14,271 bases of DNA from Bacteroidales bacterium (GCA_019420545.1 JAHZGZ010000326.1:1-14271); one strand, 5' to 3'; shown: positions 1 through 8,834, counted from the stretch's first letter. Program-made: numbers and translations. The notes: generated by a model from the sequence alone, not told the origin.

Positions 1-1791
1 GGCACCGTACCCTCTACATCCGATTTTTTCATGCTTGAGGCTTCCAACGGTGTACTCTACATTTCCCCGGTAATAAGCGTTACCGAAAACAGCTTCACTG
101 TAAAGTTCGACAAAAAAGTGACTGAAGGCTCGTATCATGCCTTCATCAAAAGCGGCGACCGCCGCATACCCCTCGGCATGCTTTCAGTTGCCATTGTGGA
201 AAGCATCATCGAGCCGGGTGAAGGCGCCACCATCTACGGTCTCGTATCCACCCCGCAGGGCGGTGTGAAAGGCGTGGTGGTTTCCGATGGTGTGGAAGTA
301 ACCACGACCGACGACAACGGCGTATACAACCTCAAGTCAAACAAGCAGTACGGGTACGTATTCATATCCGTACCTTCTGGTTATGAGGTCGAGGCCGACG
401 GCGTGCTGCCCAGAATGTACCATCTCACCACAGCCGACAAGACGACCGTCGAACGCGCCGATTTCCGTCTTACCGAGGTACAGGGACAGGATACATATAA
501 GGTATTCTTCCTTGGCGACATGCACCTTGCCAACCGTACCGACGATGCCGCACAGTTCAAGCAGTTCACTGCCGATTTCAACAAATACCGCAGTTCATGC
601 AGCGGACAGAAGATGTATGCCGTAACCCTCGGCGACATGACCTGGGATATATACTGGTACGACAACAAATATCAGATCACCGACTATATCAAGACTATCA
701 ACGAGCAGGTAAAAGGGATCCAGATATTCCATACCATGGGCAACCACGACAACGATTTCAAGGCATTCAACGATTTCGATGCCGCCCTCCAGTACCGCAC
801 ACACCTTTCCCCGGGCTTCTATTCGTTCAATATCGGCAAGGTACACTACGTGGTGCTCGACGATATCGACTGCGACAGCTACGACGGGACCAAGGAGCGC
901 ATATACACCAAGAAACTCTCCGACGACCAGCTCGCATGGCTCGCCAAGGATCTTGCCTACGTCAACAAGACAACCCCGATTATCATCACGGCCCATGCAC
1001 CATTCTTCCGGCCGACCGATACGAACAGTTACAAATATGACCACGATGCGACAAGTACCGACAAACTCCTTACGTTGCTCGACGGCTACAAGGTACACTT
1101 CGTGACAGGCCATACACATATGAACTACAATGTGCCCGCAATGCACTCCGTATCAGGCGGACGTGACATCATGGAACACAACGTAGCCGCCATATGCGCC
1201 TCATGGTGGTGGTCGGGACATCTCACTCCGGGCATGCACATCTCCACCGACGGCACTCCCGGTGGCTACGCAATCTGGGACATCAACGGCACCGACATCA
1301 AGTGGATATATAAGGGCACCAACCTCAGCGAGGATGTACAGTTCCACAGCTACGACCTCAACAAGGTGAAATTCAGCGCCAGTGACGTTCCCGAAATGTC
1401 CGGTTCAGCAAAAGTCACCAAAGAATTCGACAAATACACTGATGCGTATCCTGCCAACTCCAACAATGAGGTACTTATCAATGTATGGAACTGGGATCCC
1501 TCCTGGACCATAACCGTAACTACCGAAAGCGGCCAGAACCTTACCTGCACACCCGTAGCCGCATACGACCCGCTCCATATCGCCGCCCTCACCGTAAAGC
1601 GCTTCAACAAAGCCAATCTCAGTAGTGTACCCAGCTTTATCACCGAGGAGTTCGTACACTTCTTTAAGGTAAAGGCGCCCGATGCCACATCGACCCTGAA
1701 AATCACGGTGAAAGACCAGTTCGGCAACACATGGACCGAGGACATGAAGCGTCCGAAAGCATTCTCCACCGATGCCTATATGGGAAAATAA
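1..1791 (+). CDS. Calcineurin-like metallophosphoesterase, 5' partial
   Basis: The reading frame is open from base 1, so the true start and any signal peptide lie upstream; the ATG at 31 is probably internal. The first ~75 residues look like an Ig-like/beta-sandwich module. A MetallophosN-like beta domain follows (GVKGVVVSDG at about 268-297, then a TDDNGVY turn). The metallophosphatase core has every expected metal-binding motif in order: GDMH (514-525), GDMT (631-642), GNHD (739-750), AHAP (991-1002) and GHTH (1108-1119). These residues normally bind two metal ions and hydrolyse phosphomono- or diesters, so the enzyme should be active. The last ~170 residues fit the MetallophosC tail of Bacteroidales members. 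It lies 43 bp before the SusC gene on the same strand, so it probably acts in the cell envelope on the substrate of that transporter. The exact substrate cannot be read from the sequence. Confidence 0.92.
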   Translation, partial: GTVPSTSDFFMLEASNGVLYISPVISVTENSFTVKFDKKVTEGSYHAFIKSGDRRIPLGMLSVAIVESIIEPGEGATIYGLVSTPQGGVKGVVVSDGVEVTTTDDNGVYNLKSNKQYGYVFISVPSGYEVEADGVLPRMYHLTTADKTTVERADFRLTEVQGQDTYKVFFLGDMHLANRTDDAAQFKQFTADFNKYRSSCSGQKMYAVTLGDMTWDIYWYDNKYQITDYIKTINEQVKGIQIFHTMGNHDNDFKAFNDFDAALQYRTHLSPGFYSFNIGKVHYVVLDDIDCDSYDGTKERIYTKKLSDDQLAWLAKDLAYVNKTTPIIITAHAPFFRPTDTNSYKYDHDATSTDKLLTLLDGYKVHFVTGHTHMNYNVPAMHSVSGGRDIMEHNVAAICASWWWSGHLTPGMHISTDGTPGGYAIWDINGTDIKWIYKGTNLSEDVQFHSYDLNKVKFSASDVPEMSGSAKVTKEFDKYTDAYPANSNNEVLINVWNWDPSWTITVTTESGQNLTCTPVAAYDPLHIAALTVKRFNKANLSSVPSFITEEFVHFFKVKAPDATSTLKITVKDQFGNTWTEDMKRPKAFSTDAYMGK

Positions 1792-1834
1792 GCATAATTG
1801 ATTCAACCAACATCTAAAACCAGATGCAAATAAT

Positions 1835-4800
1835 ATGAAAACAGCAAAGTCCTTAATTCTTTGTCTGCTTATGTCTGTGATGGGCATTCTGTCCGTTGCG
1901 GCGCAGAACAGAACGGTGTCCGGACTTGTAGTCGACACCATGGATGAGCCGCTGGCAGGCGTCACCGTAATGGTGACAGGCACCACCAACGGCGGCATGA
2001 CCGATATCGACGGAAAATTTTCTCTCCAGGTGCCGGCGAAAGAGATACAGCTCAGTTTCTCCTACGTCGGTTTCAAGGCCCAGACAATAAAGGTTGCTCC
2101 CGGACAGAACGACATTCATGTAGTGATGAAAGAGGATGCCGTGATGCTTGAGGAGACAGTAGTAATCGGCTACGGCACTCAGAAAAAGGTCAATGTGACC
2201 GGCGCCGTGGCAAGCATCGGCGGCAAGGAACTCGAGAACCGAGTATCCCACTCGCTCACCAACATGCTCCAGGGCTCGGTGGCGGGTCTCAATGTTACAA
2301 CCTCGTCATCCGTACCGGGCGAATCAGCCAAAATCAATGTGCGCGGTACCACATCGATCAATGAAACCAATCCCCTCGTGCTCATCGACGGTGCCGAGGG
2401 CGACCTGTCGCGAGTTAACCCCAACGACGTCGAGTCGATATCCGTAATCAAGGATGCTTCGGCAGCTGCCGTATATGGTGCCCGTGCTGCTTTCGGTGTG
2501 ATTCTCGTAACCACCAAGAGCGGCAGCGAGAAAGATGGCAAGGCTACAGTACGCTATAGCGGCCGTGTGGGATGGGAAGAACCCACCACATCGACCGACT
2601 ATGTAAACACCGGCTACTGGTCGGTCTACATCGTCAATCTCTTCCAGAGCGCTACCCGAGGCACCGGCTATATCAGCTATACCGACTACGACATGCAGCA
2701 GCTTCTTGCCCGCGTCAACGACAAGACCGAGCATCCCGACCGCCCGTGGGTTGTGGAGGAAACTCGCAACGGCCGCAAGCAGTGGGTTTACTACGGCAAC
2801 TACGACTGGTACGACATGCTGTTCCGCAAGCGTCGTCCGTCGACACAGCACAACGTATCCGTATCAGGAAGTACCAAGGATGTGAAATACTATCTCTCAG
2901 GAGGCATGGACTGGCAGAAAGGCATCCTGCGCCAGCATCCCGATATCTTCCGCAAATACAACCTGCGCTCGAAGATCGACTTCCGCATCAACAAATGGGC
3001 CACAATGTCCAACAATACATCGTACTACTCCTCGCAATATGAATTCCAGGGCGACGGTTCGGTAGAGAATACCATGGTATATGCATCGGCGCATGCTCTC
3101 GCATGCTTTCCGCCGAAAAATCCCGACGGATCATGGCTCTACTCCACACCCTACATCGACAAATATAAGGTAGCCAACGGCCGACATATCCTTGCAGCAG
3201 AAGGATCTCATCGAAATGTGAACCGTGTGACCGATTTCTCCAACACCACACGTCTGGTCATCAATCCCATCAAACAGCTCAGCATTACCGGCGACTTTAC
3301 GTTCCGTTTCTACCAGTTGCGCAACACAAGCCGTTCACAGAACATGTTCTATCGTGAATATCCCGACGGGCCTATGCAAAGTTATCTCACTGGTGCCGGC
3401 GAAAACCGTCTTGACGAGGAAGTGAAGACACGCAACTACATGTCGTACAACATCTATGCCACATACCACGACACATTCGCCGATGCCCACAACGTAACCC
3501 TTACCGCCGGCTACAACAACGAGTCGTGGAAAAGCAAAAACATAAATGTTGCCGGAGGAAATCTCTCCTCAACAACACTTGACGACCTCAACCTCGCCAC
3601 CTCGGCAGCTTCCGACAACAATTACGGCGGCGGTCAGAACCAGTATGTGCTCTCCGGCATCTTCGGTCGTGTAAACTACGACTACAACGGACGTTACCTC
3701 TTCGAGGCCAGCGGTCGTTACGACGGTTCTTCGCGATTCGGACGTGGCAAGCGCTGGGGATTCTTCCCGTCGGCATCGCTCGGATGGCGTATCTCGGAGG
3801 AGTCATTCTTCGCAGGAGCGCGCGATCTTGTCGACAACCTCAAGATACGTTTCTCCTACGGTAGCCTCGGCAACCAGAATGTATCGTCGTACTATACATT
3901 CCTGCGCCTCGTATCGATCAAGGACTTCAAAGAGTTCACTTTCGGCGACGGCTCAATAGGCAAGTATTCCCAGCTCAGCGCCCCGATAGCCGACGACCTC
4001 ACATGGGAGAAAGCCAACCAGTATAACCTCGGTATAGACTACTCGATGCTCAACGGACGCCTCAACTTTACCGCCGACCTCTACATCCGCGACACCAAGG
4101 ACATGCTTACCGAAGGTATCGCCCTTCCGTCGGTATACGGCGCTGACGTGCCCGACATGAATACCGCCGACCTCCGCACAAAAGGCTACGAGCTCGCCAT
4201 CAGCTGGCGCGATAACATCCAGCTTTTCGGGCGCCCGCTCGACTATAGCATAGGGTTCAACCTGAGCGACTACCGCAGCGAAATCACGAAATACGACAAC
4301 CCCACAAAGTCGTTTGCAAAAGACTACTATGTTGGCATGCGTATCGGTGAGATCTGGGGATACCGCACCGACGGCCTGTTCAAGACCGACGAGGAAGCTA
4401 AGGCCTACACTTCCAACTACACATTCTCCTCGCGTCTGCTCGGCAATCTTACCGGAGGATGGAAAGCAGGCGATCTCAAGTTCCTCGACCTCAACGGTGA
4501 CGGATTCATCGGAGAGACCGGTAACGAGACTGCCGATGAGCCGGGCGACCGCACAATCATAGGCAACTCGCTCCCGAGCCTACAGTACGGCATCAACGCC
4601 AGCGTGCGCTACCTCGGATTCGACGTGTCGGTATTCTTCCAGGGCACGGGCAACCATTACTGGTATCCTGAAAAACAGTCGATGCCTTTCTGGGGTTCTT
4701 TCGGCTATGCCTATAATTCCTTCCTCCCCACCGACTTCCTCAGCAAGGTATGGGCCGAGGACAATCCCGACGCATACTTCATTCGCCCGCGCTCCAATAT

Positions 4801-5113
4801 GTCGACCGGCGGTTATCTCCGCGACGCCAACGACCGCTTCCTTCAGAATGCCCGTTATCTGCGTCTGAAGAACCTTACCGTAGGCTATACTATTCCTGCC
4901 AAGATCACAAAGAAGGCCGGTATCGACCAGGTACGCGTGTACTTCTCCGGTGAAAACCTGCATTACTGGTCGCCGATGAAGAAGAACACCAAATATATCG
5001 ATCCCGAGGCCGCAATCAAGCGTGGTGACGACTCCGACACCGGTCAGCGCAAAAACAATGCATTCTACCCCTGGCAGAAGACTTTCATGTTCGGTCTTGA
5101 TATCACTTTCTAA
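1835..5113 (+). CDS. susC: SusC/RagA-family TonB-dependent outer-membrane transporter
   Basis: This 1092-residue outer-membrane protein should form the TonB-driven barrel that imports a ligand captured by its SusD partner. It has a hydrophobic signal peptide with likely cleavage near VAA|Q (residues 21-24). A carboxypeptidase-regulatory-like domain follows at roughly 25-105, with the typical GVTVMVTGTTNG and TDIDGKF motifs. The SusC signature VVIGYGTQ is at 109-116. The plug domain carries LVLIDG and VIKDASAAAVYGARAAFGV, both hallmarks of the family. The remainder is beta-barrel and ends in FGLDITF, with the terminal Phe expected for outer-membrane insertion. Length is normal (about 1000-1100). 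No STN domain is seen, so signalling through an anti-sigma factor is not indicated. The ATG at 1835 is directly followed by the signal peptide. No promoter match was seen in the 43-bp gap before it, so read-through from the phosphoesterase is likely. The symbol denotes family, not orthology to starch SusC. Confidence 0.96.
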   Translation: MKTAKSLILCLLMSVMGILSVAAQNRTVSGLVVDTMDEPLAGVTVMVTGTTNGGMTDIDGKFSLQVPAKEIQLSFSYVGFKAQTIKVAPGQNDIHVVMKEDAVMLEETVVIGYGTQKKVNVTGAVASIGGKELENRVSHSLTNMLQGSVAGLNVTTSSSVPGESAKINVRGTTSINETNPLVLIDGAEGDLSRVNPNDVESISVIKDASAAAVYGARAAFGVILVTTKSGSEKDGKATVRYSGRVGWEEPTTSTDYVNTGYWSVYIVNLFQSATRGTGYISYTDYDMQQLLARVNDKTEHPDRPWVVEETRNGRKQWVYYGNYDWYDMLFRKRRPSTQHNVSVSGSTKDVKYYLSGGMDWQKGILRQHPDIFRKYNLRSKIDFRINKWATMSNNTSYYSSQYEFQGDGSVENTMVYASAHALACFPPKNPDGSWLYSTPYIDKYKVANGRHILAAEGSHRNVNRVTDFSNTTRLVINPIKQLSITGDFTFRFYQLRNTSRSQNMFYREYPDGPMQSYLTGAGENRLDEEVKTRNYMSYNIYATYHDTFADAHNVTLTAGYNNESWKSKNINVAGGNLSSTTLDDLNLATSAASDNNYGGGQNQYVLSGIFGRVNYDYNGRYLFEASGRYDGSSRFGRGKRWGFFPSASLGWRISEESFFAGARDLVDNLKIRFSYGSLGNQNVSSYYTFLRLVSIKDFKEFTFGDGSIGKYSQLSAPIADDLTWEKANQYNLGIDYSMLNGRLNFTADLYIRDTKDMLTEGIALPSVYGADVPDMNTADLRTKGYELAISWRDNIQLFGRPLDYSIGFNLSDYRSEITKYDNPTKSFAKDYYVGMRIGEIWGYRTDGLFKTDEEAKAYTSNYTFSSRLLGNLTGGWKAGDLKFLDLNGDGFIGETGNETADEPGDRTIIGNSLPSLQYGINASVRYLGFDVSVFFQGTGNHYWYPEKQSMPFWGSFGYAYNSFLPTDFLSKVWAEDNPDAYFIRPRSNMSTGGYLRDANDRFLQNARYLRLKNLTVGYTIPAKITKKAGIDQVRVYFSGENLHYWSPMKKNTKYIDPEAAIKRGDDSDTGQRKNNAFYPWQKTFMFGLDITF

Positions 5114-5133
5114 CCCTGCAATATCTGAACATT

Positions 5134-6918
5134 ATGAAAAAATATATAATCCCCTTTGTCATGCTGATGGCAGCAGGTTTTACATCCTGCGACGACGCCC
5201 TTGACCTCGAGCCTCAGGACCGCATCACGGATAAAGACTATTTCAAGACAGAGAACGACCTGCTGATGTTCTCAAATCCGTTCTACAACAACATACTCCC
5301 CAAATACGGCTACAACGAGCAGAGCGACCTGCTTGTCGAACAGGATCTCAGCAACGAGCTGCGCGGAGGCTACTTCCGCCCCATCCCCAAAAATTCCGGT
5401 GGCGGTGGCTGGAGCTGGAGCGATCTGCGTCGCATAAACACACTGCTCGAAAACATCCACAACTGCCCCGATGAAGCAGCAGTGGTAAAATACACCGCTA
5501 TCAGCCGTTTCTTCCGCGCATATTTCTACTTCGACAAGGTAGAGCGCTTCGGCGATGTGCCCTGGTATGATGTACAGATCGGCTCCGACAACAAGGATCT
5601 GCTCTACAAGAGCCGCGACTCGCGCGAACTGATAATGACAAAAATGATCGAGGATATCGACTATGCCATAAAGAATCTCCCCGACCACAAGAGCCAGACC
5701 AACATGCCGTATCGCGTCACCAAATGGGCCGCACTCGCTCTGAAAGCGCAATTCTGCCTGTTTGAAGGCACGTTCCGCAAATACCATGGACTTCAGCTCG
5801 AAGGACACGACGCCGACTATTATCTGACGCTTGCTGCCGATGCCGCAAAGGAGCTTATCGACGAAGGCCCTTACAAGATATGGAACTCCGGCAAACCGGC
5901 GTCGGACTACCGCAATCTATTTATCGCCGAGAATGCCAATTCTGACGAATATATTCTGGCAATCAAATACGACAAAAAGATACCTACCTGCCACGACGCA
6001 TACGGATTCTCGTTTACCAAGGGCCGAGGAATGCCCGGCTACACCCGCAAGTTCGTGAACATGTATCTGATGAAGGACGGCTCGCGCTTTACCGACCGCG
6101 CCGGATGGCAGGAAATGACTTATGCCGACGAAATCAAGGATCGCGATCCGCGACTCACACAGTCGATACGCACCCCCGGATTTACACTCAACGAGATAGT
6201 CTTTAATCCCAATCCTGCCGAGTCTGTTACGGGATACAATCCCATAAAGTTCGTTCCCGACGGCGTGACACGCAATGATTATTGCTCCAACGACATGCCC
6301 GTGTTCCGTATCGCCGAAGTGATGCTCAATTATGCCGAGGCTCGTGCCGAGCTTGGCGAACTCACACAGGAAGATCTCAACAAGACAGTCAACAAGATCC
6401 GCTCTCGCGCAGGGATGCCCAATCTGGACATGGCCGCAGCCAACGCCAACCCCGACTACTATCTGGCATCGGCAGAGTACGGCTATCCCAACGTTACCGG
6501 GGCAAACAAGGGCGTGATCCTCGAGATACGCCGCGAGCGTGCCGTAGAACTCAGTCAGGAAGGCTACCGCTGGAGGGACATCCGCCGCTGGAAGGCAGGC
6601 AAGTGCTACGACCAGCCCATCACCGGCATGTACTTCCCGGGCCCCGGATCGTATGACCTCGACGGCGACGGCACTCCCGAAATCGTGCTCTTCAAGTCTG
6701 ATCAGGCGCGTCCAGACGTAGACGGTGCACAAGTTTATCAGATCGGCTCGGAAATCAAGCTTACTGACGGCGACAAGGGCTACGTAAACTATCATGCCAC
6801 CGTAGAGCGCATTCCCTTCAACGAAGAACGCGATTACCTGTACCCAATCCCCTCATACGATATCGACCTCTGCAAGGCCGCCGGTCATCCTATCGCACAG
6901 AATCCCGGATGGAGATAA
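5134..6918 (+). CDS. susD: SusD/RagB-family nutrient-binding lipoprotein
   Basis: This 594-residue surface lipoprotein pairs with the SusC barrel 20 bp upstream and should act as the ligand-binding lid over it. The signal peptide ends in the lipobox FTSC with Cys19 as the lipidated residue, followed by DD, a typical surface-export signal. Family motifs are clear: CDDALDLEPQDR at the mature N-terminus, the helical block FRAYFYFDKVERFGDVPWYD, NYAEARAELGE, and RRERAVELSQEGYRWRDIRRW near the C-terminus. The closing LYPIPSYDIDLCKAAGHPI and NPGW are also standard. Binding specificity diverges fast in this family, so ligand identity cannot be inferred. The reading frame is intact and length is typical (500-650). 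Confidence 0.96.
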   Translation: MKKYIIPFVMLMAAGFTSCDDALDLEPQDRITDKDYFKTENDLLMFSNPFYNNILPKYGYNEQSDLLVEQDLSNELRGGYFRPIPKNSGGGGWSWSDLRRINTLLENIHNCPDEAAVVKYTAISRFFRAYFYFDKVERFGDVPWYDVQIGSDNKDLLYKSRDSRELIMTKMIEDIDYAIKNLPDHKSQTNMPYRVTKWAALALKAQFCLFEGTFRKYHGLQLEGHDADYYLTLAADAAKELIDEGPYKIWNSGKPASDYRNLFIAENANSDEYILAIKYDKKIPTCHDAYGFSFTKGRGMPGYTRKFVNMYLMKDGSRFTDRAGWQEMTYADEIKDRDPRLTQSIRTPGFTLNEIVFNPNPAESVTGYNPIKFVPDGVTRNDYCSNDMPVFRIAEVMLNYAEARAELGELTQEDLNKTVNKIRSRAGMPNLDMAAANANPDYYLASAEYGYPNVTGANKGVILEIRRERAVELSQEGYRWRDIRRWKAGKCYDQPITGMYFPGPGSYDLDGDGTPEIVLFKSDQARPDVDGAQVYQIGSEIKLTDGDKGYVNYHATVERIPFNEERDYLYPIPSYDIDLCKAAGHPIAQNPGWR

Positions 6919-6943
6919 TAACGACCTTTAATATATTACAACG

Positions 6944-8497
6944 ATGAAAATCAGACATTATATAATGACCGCACTCGTGCTCCTGACATCATGCTTCGTG
7001 TCGGGATGCAACGATGACGATGACAACGCCTCGCAGGCAAAGGCTGTGCTTGCAAGCGCAAAAAGCCTGACATTCGACGGCCTACAGGCCGACCCGCAGA
7101 TAATCACGGTATATTCCGATGCCCAGTGGACCGCCGAGGTTCCTGAATGGATTGAAATATCACCGTCTACCGGCTCCGGCACTACCGAAGTGTATATCTC
7201 GGTAAACGACAACCTCCGCGACGGAACCCTCGACAATCCACGCAAGGCCGAGCTCGTGTTCAAGGGCGCCACTGTCGCCAGCCGTTCTTCCGTAATGGTC
7301 ATCCAAAAAGGTGACAACTACCGCGATTGCACACAATACGATCTTTCTCAAGTCTCCACGCTGGCCGACGAGTCATATATTGAAGTGAAAGAGGTTACAG
7401 TCGTGGTAGCATATCCTACCGGAGCCATCGTTTCTGACAGTCAGTTTGGCACATTCACCTACGTTCAGACCACCGAGCCGATGCAGCCCGGAGATAAGAT
7501 GAATGTATTCGCACAAAAGTTAACCGACTCACAGAAAATGCCCTATTTGCTTGTCGAAAAATCATCCGACAAAACGAGTGGCAATCAGCTTAATCTCCCG
7601 GCTCCGACCGACATCACGGATGCCATTGATACATTTGCCTCCAACGGCAGAGACTACATCACTGTCGAAGGTCTTGTTGTCGACAAAACGATTGTCATAG
7701 AGGGTGCCGAAATTTCAGTAAACGTTATCGACATTCCCGAAGGCATCAATTTCGAGGATCTTAACGGTCACCTTATAAAAGCTGTCGGATTCTTTGCCGG
7801 TATAGCCAAACCATATCTTAGATTACAGCTTCAAAGCGTCACCGACCTCGGACGTCGTGAGAAAGTATACTTCTCCGACGACTTTGAATGGCTTGCTCCA
7901 TGGACCGATCCCAACACGCAATCGAGCAAAGTAAGCGATACTATCGGCGACGACGGTGCCAAAATAGGCGATGAGGATGCCCGCCAGCTTCTGACAAACA
8001 AAGTTGACGGAGTAAACACTTTGGAAGCACTTATTGCCAAGGGATATGACATCGTATTTACCGGCACAAATGGAGAAAAACCCCGCGATAAAGGCAAACA
8101 GACATACTTGCAGCGCAATTATCTCAAATTTGGTCTTACAAATCAGCGTTCCGGTCTACAATTACCGGCCATAAAGACCACAGACGAACAGACCGATGCT
8201 ATAATCGACTTCGACTGGTGCACGATGCGTCAGGGCGACGGCAACTACGATGCTACTGAACTTGTTGTAATCGTGGCCAACGGATCGGACGTAAAACAGT
8301 TCCCGGTTGAAACTCTCAACATACCTGTCGGCGCTCCTTTCAAATGGTATCGCGCATCTGTGTCACTCGCAGGAGCAACAGTCAAGGAAGGAACCGTAAT
8401 TACCATCCGTCCATGCGACGAACAATGGGATGCCTCGTCAACGGTAAAGACCATCCGCTTCTTCCTCGATAACATCAAGGTATACACCAAGCTCTGA
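6944..8497 (+). CDS. Surface lipoprotein: BACON + DUF5689/OB-like + jelly-roll-like C-terminus
   Basis: The protein has 517 residues. A lipoprotein signal peptide ends at VSGC (Cys22) followed by NDDDD, an acidic stretch typical of lipoproteins sent to the cell surface in Bacteroidota. Residues ~38-123 are a BACON beta-sandwich (SLTFDGLQAD, WTAEVPEWIEISPSTGSG, VIQKGD), usually a glycan- or mucin-binding spacer. Residues ~140-303 resemble DUF5689, an OB-fold-like domain common beside nucleases and phosphoesterases in Bacteroidota. From ~308, FSDDFEWLAPW starts a domain of the choice-of-anchor/jelly-roll type that often binds ligands. No catalytic motif is recognised. It lies 25 bp after the SusD gene, so it is probably the third, surface-exposed binding component of the same uptake system. 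The BACON call is strong; the middle and C-terminal calls are moderate. Confidence 0.85.
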   Translation: MKIRHYIMTALVLLTSCFVSGCNDDDDNASQAKAVLASAKSLTFDGLQADPQIITVYSDAQWTAEVPEWIEISPSTGSGTTEVYISVNDNLRDGTLDNPRKAELVFKGATVASRSSVMVIQKGDNYRDCTQYDLSQVSTLADESYIEVKEVTVVVAYPTGAIVSDSQFGTFTYVQTTEPMQPGDKMNVFAQKLTDSQKMPYLLVEKSSDKTSGNQLNLPAPTDITDAIDTFASNGRDYITVEGLVVDKTIVIEGAEISVNVIDIPEGINFEDLNGHLIKAVGFFAGIAKPYLRLQLQSVTDLGRREKVYFSDDFEWLAPWTDPNTQSSKVSDTIGDDGAKIGDEDARQLLTNKVDGVNTLEALIAKGYDIVFTGTNGEKPRDKGKQTYLQRNYLKFGLTNQRSGLQLPAIKTTDEQTDAIIDFDWCTMRQGDGNYDATELVVIVANGSDVKQFPVETLNIPVGAPFKWYRASVSLAGATVKEGTVITIRPCDEQWDASSTVKTIRFFLDNIKVYTKL

Positions 8498-8530
8498 TTC
8501 CCCCTCCTCTCTCCTCGCTCTTCTCTCTCC
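8498..8530 (+). other. Pyrimidine-only tract after the lipoprotein stop
   Basis: Thirty-three bases directly after the stop codon contain C and T with a single G (8517) and no A. C-rich, G-poor transcripts are the type that Rho factor loads on, so this may assist termination before the hairpin at 8558. It could equally be simple low-complexity drift. Confidence 0.3.
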
Positions 8531-8557
8531 CGACCTCGAAATATCCCAATTACCCCT

Positions 8558-8602
8558 ATAATCACAGAGGCCTGCCGCGGATCGGCAGGCCTCTGTGATT
8601 AT
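8558..8602 (+). terminator. Perfect long hairpin, probable terminator of the uptake operon
   Basis: Arms 8558-8577 and 8583-8602 are perfectly complementary over 20 bp around a 5-nt loop (CGGAT). The inner half is GC-rich and the outer half AT-rich. It lies 60 bp after the last uptake gene. The only T run on the + strand is TTTT at 8613-8616, ten bases beyond the stem, so it is not a textbook intrinsic terminator. The symmetric stem could also stop or stabilise RNA coming leftwards from the promoter at 8671-8702. Confidence 0.75.
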
Positions 8603-8640
8603 ATTCAGGCTCTTTTCAGAAATTGGTCATGAGCGATGAA

Positions 8641-8657
8641 ATCTCTTACAAAGAGAT
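8641..8657 (+). repeat. Left inverted repeat (IR-L) of the invertible segment
   Basis: The sequence is ATCTCTTACAAAGAGAT. It is itself a dyad, with ATCTCTT and AAGAGAT around the asymmetric centre ACA. The copy at 8818-8834 is its exact reverse complement. A symmetric core with a short asymmetric centre is a usual build for recombinase crossover sites, where the centre sets orientation. Bases flanking the 17-mer do not extend the inverted match. Confidence 0.85.
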
Positions 8658-8670
8658 GTTTCTTCGGGTG

Positions 8671-8702
8671 CAAAAGTAATAGAAATCCTTGAATTGAGCA
8701 AA
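8671..8702 (-). promoter_or_regulatory. Bacteroidota sigma-type promoter, facing left (OFF orientation)
   Basis: On the minus strand the -33 element TTTG (8699-8702) is followed by exactly 20 bases and then TACTTTTG (8671-8678). This matches the TAnnTTTG -7 consensus in full, with spacing inside the usual 19-21. Transcription should begin a few bases further left, about 8664-8668, and pass straight into IR-L. No annotated gene lies downstream in this direction, which supports its reading as the OFF state of an invertible promoter. Confidence 0.82.
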
Positions 8703-8817
8703 TAACAGTCCGGTTTGGAGGTTTTAACGAGTATGCATATCCATGCCATTTATGACATAAAATAGCCGTTTCCTGATTTGCTTGTCGCTGCATGATAGCG
8801 AATTAGCTTTATTGGTG

Positions 8818-8834
8818 ATCTCTTTGTAAGAGAT
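8818..8834 (-). repeat. Right inverted repeat (IR-R) of the invertible segment
   Basis: On the + strand this reads ATCTCTTTGTAAGAGAT, the exact reverse complement of 8641-8657, with centre TGT instead of ACA. It ends 39 bp before the GTG start of the recombinase-like/UpxY fusion gene. In the ON state, transcripts would begin just inside it and carry it as a small hairpin near their 5' end. Confidence 0.85.

Larger units (their letters stand above)
8641..8834. other. Putative invertible promoter segment (phase-variation switch)
   Basis: A 160-bp core (8658-8817) is bounded by exact 17-bp inverted repeats and contains a full-match Bacteroidota promoter. It lies immediately upstream of a UpxY-like first gene of a polysaccharide locus. 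In Bacteroides fragilis and relatives, capsule promoters of about this size are flipped by site-specific recombinases to switch loci ON and OFF. In the orientation given here the promoter points left, away from the locus, so the switch reads as OFF. Flipping would place the transcription start near 8808, about 65 nt before the GTG at 8874. That inversion really occurs is inferred, not shown by one sequence. Confidence 0.82.

Noticed and set aside
595..1146. Minus-strand open frame of 183 codons opposite the phosphoesterase
   Set aside because: It is antisense to the metal-binding core, with no recognisable domain and a composition typical of a shadow frame.
5917..6795. Long minus-strand open frame of 292 codons opposite the SusD gene
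   Set aside because: It lies wholly inside a well-supported gene on the other strand and shows no family motif; it results from GC-biased codon use.
8605..8793. Minus-strand open frame of 62 codons within the invertible segment
   Set aside because: It crosses the left inverted repeat and the promoter, has no motif, and would be broken by inversion.
8777..8811. Rightward promoter candidate: TTTG (8777-8780) and TAGCTTTA (8804-8811) on the + strand
   Set aside because: The -7 box matches TAnnTTTG at all but the last base, but spacing is 23 rather than 19-21. It may give weak basal transcription but is much poorer than the leftward match.
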